From positions 1 to 16,982 of the forward strand of contig JANRJB010000239.1 in NCBI GenBank assembly GCA_033764265.1: a DNA stretch of 16,982 bases. The letters run 5' to 3'. The notes under the pieces are model-generated. The model saw only the letters and a program-made list of their open reading frames with translations, had not been told where the DNA came from and made no database searches. Positions 1 to 7,386 of this stretch are shown here, one piece after another. The translations under genes and the position numbers were made by a program. Positions within the stretch are counted from its first letter, which is position 1. Each line of letters opens with the position of its first letter. This stretch comes from VGEM01 sp033764265. Its GTDB lineage: Bacteria; Pseudomonadota; Alphaproteobacteria; Rhodospirillales; Rhodospirillaceae.

Positions 1-258
1 GGCCAACAGCCGCACGCGATGATTGGCTGTGCGGGACTTCAGAGATTCCATCACGACGCGCGACTTGGACCAATAGGCGTCGATCGCAGCCCAGCCGATC
101 AGCGGCGCGTGGGCTTCTTCCGGCATCAGCAGGGGCGCGGGCTCGTCGGCATCCCACAGGGCGCGCTTGGCGGCGAAGTTCATGCCTTCCGAATAGCCGA
201 CGTAAGTGCGGACCAGCACCGCGAGCTCGGCGGCCAGAGCTGCCGGCGCGGCGCTCAT
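1..258 (-). CDS. NTF2/SnoaL-like domain protein, C-terminus off the window
   Basis: The ATG at 258 opens a frame that stays open to the left edge (86 codons seen, no stop), so the 3' end is missing. The visible protein begins MSAAPAALAAELAVLVRTYV and continues with ALWDADEPAPLLMPEEAH, then a Gly-Trp-Ala-Ala-Ile-Asp-Ala-Tyr-Trp segment. This acidic Trp-Asp stretch followed by a G-x-x-x-I-x-x-Y-W helix is typical of SnoaL-like proteins (NTF2 superfamily, cone-shaped alpha+beta fold). The family includes small enzymes and ligand-binding proteins, so no reaction can be assigned. Its start codon overlaps the stop of the upstream gene as ATGA (255-258), which implies translational coupling with that second NTF2-like protein. 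The family call is by pattern only; the partner relation is inferred. Confidence 0.75.
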   Translation of the reverse strand, partial: MSAAPAALAAELAVLVRTYVGYSEGMNFAAKRALWDADEPAPLLMPEEAHAPLIGWAAIDAYWSKSRVVMESLKSRTANHRVRLLA

Positions 259-740
259 GCCGGGGGCCCCCACGGACGTGGCGGAATGGCGTCGAGCCCC
301 TGCGCCGCGACCTGTTCGTAGAACGCCTGGAGTTCGAGCAGGGGCGCCAGCGGCGCCTCGGCATAGTGCAGGATCAGCCAGCGGCCGGCGCGGCGGCCGC
401 AGATCAGTGTGGCGCGCACCTGCTGGGCGGCCAGCGGCGCGCCGCGCTCGGCGGCGGCCTTGTCCACCAGCATGAAGGCCATCGCCAGGCCGTCACCAAG
501 TTCGCGGGCGTGCACGCCATGGGCTCGCCAGGCGATCCGCGCCGCGCCGGCGCAGCGCTCGGCAATGGCGCGGGCGATCGCGGCCGCGCCGGTCGCGGGG
601 TCGAGCGCGTCGGCGGCCAGGTAGGTGACTTCGGGGTCGGCGGCGTCGAACAGCGCGGACACCGCCGCGGCATCCCGCGCGGTCCAGCCGGCGGCAAGCT
701 CGGCGATGAGCGTGTAGACAGGGCCGGGCGCTTTTGACAC
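255..740 (-). CDS. NTF2/SnoaL-like small protein
   Basis: This is a 161-aa cytoplasmic protein without a signal peptide or membrane segment. The pattern is NTF2/SnoaL-like: an N-terminal helix with AAGWTARDAAAVSALFD (the usual 'x-x-W-x-x-x-D-x-x-x-L-F' opening), a central A-A-I-A-R-A-I segment, and a C-terminal strand with GRWLILHYAEAPLAPL, matching the 'W-x-I-x-x-x-H' end of calcium/calmodulin-kinase-II-association or SnoaL folds. The start is GTG at 740, 10 bp after the stop of the substrate-binding-protein gene. No convincing Shine-Dalgarno is seen, so translation is probably coupled to that gene. Its own stop overlaps the next start (ATGA). Two adjacent, dissimilar NTF2-like genes suggest either a heteromeric pair or a duplicated ligand-binding module. 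The substrate is unknown. Confidence 0.8.
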   Translation of the reverse strand: MSKAPGPVYTLIAELAAGWTARDAAAVSALFDAADPEVTYLAADALDPATGAAAIARAIAERCAGAARIAWRAHGVHARELGDGLAMAFMLVDKAAAERGAPLAAQQVRATLICGRRAGRWLILHYAEAPLAPLLELQAFYEQVAAQGLDAIPPRPWGPPA

Positions 741-750
741 GGCTGTTCGG

Positions 751-2313
751 TCAGTCGGCCAGTTCGATCAGATCGTAACGGATCACCGTCACGTCGGAGC
801 GGAAATTGCGCACCTTGGCGCTGAGCCCTTCGAAGGTGACGATACGGTGCAACCAGATCGCCGGCGCTTCGTCGTGGTAGGCGGCCATGATCTCCTGCGA
901 CAATCGGCGGCGCGTGTCGAGATCGCCGGTGGTCATGGCCTCGACGATCTTGGGCTGAAGATCCGGGTTGCAGTACCAAGCCTGCGGATGCATGCAGGAA
1001 TGCAGCCGCATGGCGCGCAGAGAATCGGTGGTGCGCTGCGCGGAGTAGTTCATGCCGAAGGCCTGGCCGGTCCATTCGCCCTGCAAGACGCCGCGGTTGA
1101 GCTGCGGCACCGAGATCGCCTGCAGGGTCATCTTCACGCCGATCTGGGCGAGGTCGGCCGCGGCCTTCTGGTAGACCTCCTCCAGCGATGCGCCGCCGCC
1201 GGCGGGCACTTCCATCAGGAACGAGAATCCGTCGGCGTAGCCCGCTTCGGCGAGCAGTGCTTTTGCTTTTGCAGGGTCGTACGGATAGGGCTTGAGGTCG
1301 GGGTTGTAACCGAACGACGATGGCGCCGATGGCTGGCTGGCCGGCGCGGTCAGGCCGCCGAACAGCGCCTGGATATAGGCGTCTTTGTCGACCGCGTAGT
1401 TGAGCGCCTGGCGCACGCGCTTGTCGAGCAGTGGGTGGCCGGGCGGCAGCTTGGTCAGCACGAAGGTTACGCCCAGCACGCTGGCGTCCTTGCCGACGAA
1501 CGCCTGGCCTCCGGCGGCCTCGATCGCCTTGACGTCCTCGTAACCCAGCGACACCGCCACGTCGATGCGCCCCGACATCAACGCCTGGACGCGGGCGGAC
1601 TTGTCGGGCACCTCGATCAGTTGCAGGGCGTCGACTTTGGGTGCGCGCCAGGAGTCCGTGAACGCCTCCAGTTCGGCGGCGTTGGCGCTCCAGCCGGTCA
1701 ACTTGAACGGCCCGGTGCCGATCGGCGCGGCGGCGAAGCCAGCGCGGCCGAGCTGGGCGAACGCGCCGGGCTCGATGATCACCATCAGCTCCAGCGCCGC
1801 CGGCAACAACGGCGAGGGCTTCTTGGTGCGAATGATCACGCTGTGCGGACCTTCCGCTTCGGCCGAGGCCAGGTCGGCCAGCTCGCGCGCGGTCAAGTCC
1901 ACCAGATTTTCGGGCGCGACCATGTGATTGACGGCGAACACCACGGCGTCGGCCGTGAACGCTGCGCCGTTGTGAAAGGTCACGCCCTCGCGCAATCTGA
2001 ACCGCCACGTGACTTCGTCCACCGGTTCCCACGACGTGGCCAGGAACGGCTGCACCTCACCGTCCTCGGTGACATAGGTGAGACCGTCGAAGATCGCCCG
2101 GTAGGTGAAGATGTTGGGAATACCCGTGGTATTCCATGGATAGCCGCGGTCGGCCGGCAGGGTGACGACGCCGACACGCAGGGTTTTTTTCGCAGGCGCG
2201 CCGGGCGCGGACGCCTGCTGCGGCGTCGGGCCACCGGATTCGCGGTTCGTCAGCGCGAACAGTCCGGCGACGGCCGCGACAGCGACCAGACCGATGAGAA
2301 GAAAGCGGCGCAT
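751..2313 (-). CDS. ABC transporter substrate-binding protein, family 5 (DppA/OppA-like)
   Basis: A 520-aa exported solute receptor. The ATG at 2313 is chosen because GAGGG lies four bases upstream (2317-2321). The frame extends to a TTG at 2343, but that has no ribosome site. The N-terminus MRRFLLIGLVAVAAVAGLFA is a signal peptide or membrane anchor with no lipobox Cys, followed by a Gly/Pro/Ala linker. The mature part is SBP_bac_5: LRVGVVTLPADRG, then a Y-R-A-I-F-D-G-L-T-Y block, FLATSWEPVDEVTWRFRLRE (the family's 'L-A-x-S-W-x-x-x-D-x-x-x-W-x-F-x-L-R' signature) and GVTFHNGAAFTADAVVF. This family delivers oligopeptides, dipeptides, nickel-chelates or sugars to an ABC permease. No permease or ATPase gene is adjacent, so the ligand is not assignable. 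It is transcribed ahead of the two NTF2-like genes, 10 bp from the first. Confidence 0.9.
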   Translation of the reverse strand: MRRFLLIGLVAVAAVAGLFALTNRESGGPTPQQASAPGAPAKKTLRVGVVTLPADRGYPWNTTGIPNIFTYRAIFDGLTYVTEDGEVQPFLATSWEPVDEVTWRFRLREGVTFHNGAAFTADAVVFAVNHMVAPENLVDLTARELADLASAEAEGPHSVIIRTKKPSPLLPAALELMVIIEPGAFAQLGRAGFAAAPIGTGPFKLTGWSANAAELEAFTDSWRAPKVDALQLIEVPDKSARVQALMSGRIDVAVSLGYEDVKAIEAAGGQAFVGKDASVLGVTFVLTKLPPGHPLLDKRVRQALNYAVDKDAYIQALFGGLTAPASQPSAPSSFGYNPDLKPYPYDPAKAKALLAEAGYADGFSFLMEVPAGGGASLEEVYQKAAADLAQIGVKMTLQAISVPQLNRGVLQGEWTGQAFGMNYSAQRTTDSLRAMRLHSCMHPQAWYCNPDLQPKIVEAMTTGDLDTRRRLSQEIMAAYHDEAPAIWLHRIVTFEGLSAKVRNFRSDVTVIRYDLIELAD

Positions 2314-2389
2314 GCGCCCTCGCGTTGCCGACGTTGGCGGCAAGGTTAGGGCCCGCGTGGCGGAACATACAAGCGCAAATCGGGCGAAA

Positions 2390-4867
2390 TCACACCCGCT
2401 CGAGGTCGCGCCGCAGTTCGGCGATCAGGTCGCGACATGCCGGCAGGTGCTTTTCCTCCTCGGAGAGGATCGCAGCCAGCGCCTGCTTCTTGATGGCCTT
2501 GGCGTCGATGCCTTCGGCCGCGCCTTCGATTCGCGCGGCGTCGAGCACGATGTCGATCAGCCGCTCGGCGGCGTGCAGCCGGCCCCACAGGTAATCGTTC
2601 TGCCGGTACTGCAGGCTGAAGAACGCGCCGAAATGATAGAACTGCACGCCCTTCAGCGTCGCCGACGCGCCGCCCGGGCGTAGCATTTGGGCGTCGTCGG
2701 GGCTGAGGCGGTCGACGCGGATTTCGTCGAATTCGTCGAGATCGCGCCAGTTGGTGACCGAGAAGGTCAGCACGTCCCAGACCGCGAAGCCGATGTAATG
2801 CTCCAATAGCGCGCGGCGCACCGGGCGCGGCAGCGGCGGCCCGTCGCCGCCATCGATCAGGGCGATCAGGGGCGCGTCGGTGCGGTCATTGTACGTGACC
2901 AGCGCCATGTCGTCGCCGAGGGCCGCCAGCGCCCGTTCGAGCGCCGCGCCGCATTCGCGCACCGCGTCGTCGGGGGCGAGGTCGGCGCGACTGAGGGTGC
3001 GGACCATGGCCTTGATGGCCTCGACCGTGCCGGGCCGCAGGCTGCCGCGGCCCGCGCTGCCGGCGGCGCCGCCGCGCGCGGAGATCGGCTGCAGGAGGCC
3101 GAGCGCGTCGTACAGCCCGGCCTTGACGCGGTCGAGCTGGGACGAGGTCAGGCCGTCGAGGTCGTCGTCCTTCAGCCGGGTGTAGAACTGGTTGATCGCC
3201 CGGATCACGAAGCGCACCCGGCGCTGTCGGTAGCGCAGGTCGAAGCGCAGCAGAAACAGCACCCACGGCGGCGGCGCGGCCGTGGAGTCGGACTGCTTGA
3301 GAAGTTCGTCGAAGGCCGGCACCAGCCCGGTGAGATGGGCCCAATGCTGAATCAGACGGGTGATGCGGACCGCTTCCTTGGACTCCGGTCCGTGGCCGCA
3401 GATCGTCACGATCAGGCGCGAGACATCCTCGAGCACGGCCGTCAGCTTCAGTCGCAGGTAGCCTTCGTAGGCGAACCCGGTGGCGGTGCGCGCGCGGTTA
3501 TTGGCGTCGTTGCGGAAGCGGGCCAGCGCGGCGGCATCGATCGCCCCGTCCAGCGCCGGGCCGGCGATGGACTCGGCGATGGCGTGGATATGCAGCCGGG
3601 CGCTTTCGATCACCGTTTGCATGCGCCTGACATCGCGATTGTAGCCGTTGACCCAGGCCAGGTCGTCGTGGATCGGTTCGTTGCGCGGAATGTCGGACAG
3701 CGCGCCCTTGATGGTTTCAAAGAAGCCGGGCACGCGGCCCCAGTTCTTGTTCTCCGCGCCCTGCGGATGGGGGTCGATGTACAGCAGACGCCGGTCGACG
3801 TGGCGATACGCCGGCCGGCCGCCGATGGCCGCGATCGCCTTGCTGAACGGCTTGTTGTTGAGAACGCTGCCATCGATGAACGCGGCGTCGGCCGGGTTGA
3901 GGTCGGCCAACAGGTACGGTCGGAAGTTCTGGTACAGGAAATCCGCCCGCGTCCGCCATGACAGCCGCTTGTCGGCGAGCAGGCGGTCGATTTCCTTGAA
4001 CTGCATTGGATTGAAGGCGCCCGGAAACGACGAGGTGGCGCGGCTGGCGAACACCAGCGCCGGGATGTTTTCACGGTCGAAGACGGTGGTTTCGTGGCCT
4101 TTCGGCCAGTGGCGGTAGCTGAACTGCAGCGTCTGGCGGTGTTCGCGGTCGCGCACCAGCGGCGGATCGTGGATCGGCGTTTCGGTGATGTAGCCGTAGA
4201 AATCGGTCATCGTCACGAACAGGTCGAGCGACAGGCCGGCCGGCACCAGCGAGCTGCCGAATTCCGCCGGATCGCCCATGCCGGCGAAACCATCGTAAAG
4301 CACCTTGCTGAGGCTATAGCCGTCGAACGGCGGCTTGAACCAGCGCGAACGCAGGAACATCGAGGTGTTGCGGCGCAGTTCCTCGTTGCCGCCGAAGTCC
4401 TCGCGGAACTTCCACAGCACGTACCAGACAAACGGGCGGAAGAACCACTTCTGCCACGGCCGCGCCTTGACGCGGTCGGGCATCAGCTCGGTCACGTCGG
4501 CATGCTTCAGCCAGAAATCGCGCAGCGGGTCGATGTCGAGATCGTGCGCCAGCGCGCGCGCCAGGATCACCCCATTGATGCCGCCGGCCGAGGCGCCGGC
4601 GATGACGTCGACCACCACGCGCAGGTCGAGCTTGCGGCCAATCTGGCGCAGGAGCTCGAAATAGGCGCGTTCGGTGTCGGCGGGATCGCGGCGCGGCGCG
4701 GCAACGTCGTCGTAGGAGACATGGACGTTCTCGCGGTTGGCGTAGACGTGATAGTCGCGCGAGGCCCGCGTCAGCTTGAGAATTTCCTTGGTGATGCCGT
4801 GCATGTAGACGGCGAGCGACACGCCGCCGTAACACACCAGCGCGAATCGCAGTTCTTTCTCCTTCAC
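2390..4867 (-). CDS. Patatin-like phospholipase with C-terminal DUF3376-type region
   Basis: An 825-aa protein. The GTG at 4867 is preferred: it gives the N-terminus MKEKELRFALVCYGGVSLAV, and a GGGGGG tract lies just upstream; the frame extends to TTG 4885. The patatin domain shows an oxyanion-type Gly pair (CYGGVSLAVYMHG, residues 13-24), the nucleophile elbow G-A-S-A-G with Ser93, and the Asp of the dyad in FIDGSVLNNKPF (Asp332, a DGS variant of DG-A/G). These features match the bacterial patatin-related family with a long C-terminal DUF3376 region (here about residues 430-825) and no membrane span. The expected activity is acyl hydrolysis of phospholipids or related esters through a Ser-Asp dyad; the substrate is unknown. 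It lies in a minus-strand run between the phosphotransferase-like gene (79 bp upstream) and the solute-binding gene (76 bp downstream). The last two may be separate transcripts. Confidence 0.9.
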   Translation of the reverse strand: MKEKELRFALVCYGGVSLAVYMHGITKEILKLTRASRDYHVYANRENVHVSYDDVAAPRRDPADTERAYFELLRQIGRKLDLRVVVDVIAGASAGGINGVILARALAHDLDIDPLRDFWLKHADVTELMPDRVKARPWQKWFFRPFVWYVLWKFREDFGGNEELRRNTSMFLRSRWFKPPFDGYSLSKVLYDGFAGMGDPAEFGSSLVPAGLSLDLFVTMTDFYGYITETPIHDPPLVRDREHRQTLQFSYRHWPKGHETTVFDRENIPALVFASRATSSFPGAFNPMQFKEIDRLLADKRLSWRTRADFLYQNFRPYLLADLNPADAAFIDGSVLNNKPFSKAIAAIGGRPAYRHVDRRLLYIDPHPQGAENKNWGRVPGFFETIKGALSDIPRNEPIHDDLAWVNGYNRDVRRMQTVIESARLHIHAIAESIAGPALDGAIDAAALARFRNDANNRARTATGFAYEGYLRLKLTAVLEDVSRLIVTICGHGPESKEAVRITRLIQHWAHLTGLVPAFDELLKQSDSTAAPPPWVLFLLRFDLRYRQRRVRFVIRAINQFYTRLKDDDLDGLTSSQLDRVKAGLYDALGLLQPISARGGAAGSAGRGSLRPGTVEAIKAMVRTLSRADLAPDDAVRECGAALERALAALGDDMALVTYNDRTDAPLIALIDGGDGPPLPRPVRRALLEHYIGFAVWDVLTFSVTNWRDLDEFDEIRVDRLSPDDAQMLRPGGASATLKGVQFYHFGAFFSLQYRQNDYLWGRLHAAERLIDIVLDAARIEGAAEGIDAKAIKKQALAAILSEEEKHLPACRDLIAELRRDLERV

Positions 4868-4900
4868 GCGCCCCCCGAACCGCAACGTGTCTTTCCGAAC

Positions 4901-4909
4901 ATCATAGCA
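4901..4909 (-). promoter_or_regulatory. Possible extended -10 promoter of the patatin gene
   Basis: Read on the minus strand, the spacer upstream of the patatin gene contains TGC-TATGAT, an extended -10 element with five of six matches to TATAAT. Transcription would begin near 4894, about 27 nt before the GTG at 4867. No good -35 box is seen 16-19 bp upstream, which extended -10 promoters can tolerate. This is the only sigma70-like element I see in the 79-bp gap. Confidence 0.4.
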
Positions 4910-4946
4910 TACGAGCCGGGGTGGTGCTTCGAGCGGTGAGCCTTCT

Positions 4947-7319
4947 TCAATTCAGTATTTCCAGACGTTGCGCGCCGGCGTCGATGAGAATCCGCCGGGC
5001 CCGCGCCAGCCGCGCGAACAGCGTGTCGCCGACGCCGATCGCCGCCGGCAGCCCCAGTTCGCCGGCGCGGATGGCCATATGGCTGTTGGCGCCGCCGTAG
5101 GCGGTGACCAGCCCGGCGATGCCCCACGAGAACAGCCAGTCATAGCCCGGATCGGCGCTGGGAATGCACACGATGGCGCCGCGCAAGGCTGCGCCGGCGC
5201 CCGACCGGACGGGCACGGCCACCGGACCGACCGTCCGATTGCGGGTGACGAAATTGGGCGCGGCCTCGGGCAAGTGAAAGGCCCAGGCCTGTTCGGGTGC
5301 GGTGATCAGGGGCGGCAGGCGGACCAGCGTGGTCTCGGCGAAGCGCGCGCGACCCTCGGCGATCGAGCGGGCGAGCACGTCGGCCGGGTCGTCGCTGCCG
5401 GCCAGCACCTCGCGCACCGCGCCGATGCCGGCAAAGCTGAGATCCTCGGGCGCGAAACCGGCGCCGGCGCCCCAATCCTTCAGCAACGCCAAGGCATCGG
5501 ACAGGCTGCGGGTGAATTCGAACTTCGCGAACTCGCGCAGTTCGATGGCCGATTTGATGAACCCGAGCAGACCGTCCACGTCGCCGTCGAGGCCGCGCTC
5601 GGCCATCAGCCGGGCGATGCCGCGCCGCTGGCCGGCGTCGGGCGCGAACGGCGGCGGACCTTCGGGCACGCCCGGTTGAAACTCCGCGCCCAGATAAGCA
5701 TCGGGTGCCTCGTCGTAGCGCGGCGACAGCAGATCATACGTGCCGGGCCGCAGATGCCCGTAGCGGGCAAGGAATGCCGGCCGGTCCAGGGTGGTGAAGT
5801 CGCGCACGAACCGGCTGCCGACGGTCTCAACCCCGGCCATGACGCGATCGTAGTCGTCGGCGCTGAACACGCCCACCGCGACCAGCGATTTCAGCAGCTG
5901 CACGGCGATGAAGCCCGCCCGCGCCAGGCCGGCGAACGGTAGCGTGCCGTAGCGCTTGACGTCCTCCAGCAGCCAGTAGATGCGGCTGGCCGCGTCCAGG
6001 TTGGATCCCGCGATCTGCGGCCGCCGGCAGGTCAGCATGTCGAGCTTGGCGGCATCGGCCCGCCAGAAGCCTTTTCTTGCGTCGATGATACGATTGGTGA
6101 GCGCGCGCAGGCACCCATCCAGCTGGTCGCAGTCGGCGGCCGAGAACCCCCGTTCGCGCAGCGCCGTCAGCCGCTGCGGCAGGTCAAAACTGGCGCAGGA
6201 CAGCACGATCTCGAACTCGACCTTGTCATGCAGGGCGGGCGCGGCGACCAATCGGTCGATGTAATGGTCGACCAGCCGGTCGGCGAGGTCGGGGTCGACG
6301 TCTTTCGGCACGAAGGAATTGAACGAGACGCGCACGTCCACATAGGGCTGGCCGGCGAAATGGATCAGCAGCGGAAAGCTGCGCAGATTGCGGTAGCCGT
6401 AGTTGTCGCGTTGGTAGGCCCAGATCGCGTCGGTGACTAGCTCGCGGTACAGGGACAGCGCCAGCGGCCGCGGGCGGATGCCGATGATCTCCGCCGGGTT
6501 CCAGTCGGGCATGACGCCGAACACGGTGGAACGGCCGTGCAGGAACGGATGCGGCGCCTGGCCGGCCCGGATCTTGGCCGCGATCCGGCCAATGACCGGT
6601 GCCAGATCGGCCGATGCGTCGCGCGAGGGAACCGCGAGGGCGCGCACCTGGAGCAGAAACACCTGTTCGCCGACGATGGCGAATTCCACGTCGAGCGCGC
6701 GGCCCGGAAACAGCGCCTCGAGGTTTTCAATCAAGGCGATGACGCGCGCCATGTCGGGCGGAACGATGCATCGGGTGTCGGCAGGGCGAGGCGTCGCGCA
6801 CACGAAGGTGCGCACTTGCCCCTGCCCGGCGGTGACGACAGTGGTATCGCCGCCTTCGGCGTAGTCGATGACGCGGTACGTCGCGCCGGTGGCGGGATCG
6901 CGGCTCATGGCCACGCCCGACAGGCGCACACCGCGCAGCATCGGCTGGATCAGGACCTCGTTGTCCGGCGAAGCGCCCGGCCCGTACGAGGCGATCACGG
7001 CGTCGATCGCGCTGTCGAGGGCGGCGCGGCCCGTCACGCCGAGCTTGGTGGCATACTTGCCGGCTTGCGACGCCCCGGCGCGATCCTCGTCGACGGCGCT
7101 GGAGCGCACCGCCAACGGGCCGTCGCCGAACCGCGCCACAATGTCTGCCGCGAGGGTCGCGCGGTCGCGGGCCCATGCGCCGACCGTGAACCAGGCCAGC
7201 GGCAGGACCTGGGCGGCGGTCAATCGGCCATGGTCGGATAACGCGCGCAACGCCGCCAAGGTCTGGGCCTTGGTGGAGAGCACGGGTCGGGGTGCCTTGC
7301 TCATCGGGTCGGCGATCAC
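4947..7319 (-). CDS. PEP/pyruvate-binding and PEP-utilising (phosphohistidine) domain protein, orphan phosphotransferase-like
   Basis: A 790-aa enzyme. GTG 7319 is preferred because CAGGA (7324-7328) is correctly placed; ATG 7304 (MSKAPRPVLS) is a plausible alternative. Residues about 30-180 form the ATP-binding PEP/pyruvate-binding domain, with LAVRSSAVDEDRAGASQAGK (consensus V-R-S-S-A-x-x-E-D-x-x-x-A-S-x-A-G) and a ligand loop IQPMLRGVRLSGVAMSRDP. The last 60 residues are the swivelling domain, GGANSHMAIRAGELGLPAA, with catalytic His747 in the N/T-S-H-x-A-I context. The PEP-binding TIM barrel of PEP synthase and PPDK is absent. The order ATP-grasp, long middle, terminal His domain resembles rifampin phosphotransferase and other dikinase-like small-molecule phosphotransferases. 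The chemistry would be ATP to His-P to an acceptor bound by the roughly 500-residue middle region; the acceptor is unknown. The next gene downstream is the patatin. Confidence 0.85.
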   Translation of the reverse strand: MIADPMSKAPRPVLSTKAQTLAALRALSDHGRLTAAQVLPLAWFTVGAWARDRATLAADIVARFGDGPLAVRSSAVDEDRAGASQAGKYATKLGVTGRAALDSAIDAVIASYGPGASPDNEVLIQPMLRGVRLSGVAMSRDPATGATYRVIDYAEGGDTTVVTAGQGQVRTFVCATPRPADTRCIVPPDMARVIALIENLEALFPGRALDVEFAIVGEQVFLLQVRALAVPSRDASADLAPVIGRIAAKIRAGQAPHPFLHGRSTVFGVMPDWNPAEIIGIRPRPLALSLYRELVTDAIWAYQRDNYGYRNLRSFPLLIHFAGQPYVDVRVSFNSFVPKDVDPDLADRLVDHYIDRLVAAPALHDKVEFEIVLSCASFDLPQRLTALRERGFSAADCDQLDGCLRALTNRIIDARKGFWRADAAKLDMLTCRRPQIAGSNLDAASRIYWLLEDVKRYGTLPFAGLARAGFIAVQLLKSLVAVGVFSADDYDRVMAGVETVGSRFVRDFTTLDRPAFLARYGHLRPGTYDLLSPRYDEAPDAYLGAEFQPGVPEGPPPFAPDAGQRRGIARLMAERGLDGDVDGLLGFIKSAIELREFAKFEFTRSLSDALALLKDWGAGAGFAPEDLSFAGIGAVREVLAGSDDPADVLARSIAEGRARFAETTLVRLPPLITAPEQAWAFHLPEAAPNFVTRNRTVGPVAVPVRSGAGAALRGAIVCIPSADPGYDWLFSWGIAGLVTAYGGANSHMAIRAGELGLPAAIGVGDTLFARLARARRILIDAGAQRLEILN

Positions 7320-7328
7320 GGCGTCCTG

Positions 7329-7360
7329 AAACAAAACCGCCGGCCATCATGGCCGGCGGC
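7329..7360 (-). terminator. Rho-independent terminator of the RND operon
   Basis: On the minus strand a perfect 9-bp GC stem (CCGCCGGCC / GGCCGGCGG, 5-nt loop; stem arms 7351-7359 and 7337-7345) is followed directly by TTTTGTTT. It begins 27 nt after the stop of the RND pump gene. It ends immediately before the CAGGA ribosome site of the next gene, so there is essentially no room for a separate promoter after it. Confidence 0.85.
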
Positions 7361-7386
7361 TGTTACCGAAACGTTGCCGCGCTGGG

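Noticed and set aside
2184..2190. Seven-T run (A7 on the coding strand) early in the solute-binding-protein gene as a possible frameshift or phase-variation site.
   Set aside because: The frame is intact, codons are G|AAA|AAA|A so it is not a proper -1 slippery heptamer, and seven bases is short for phase variation.
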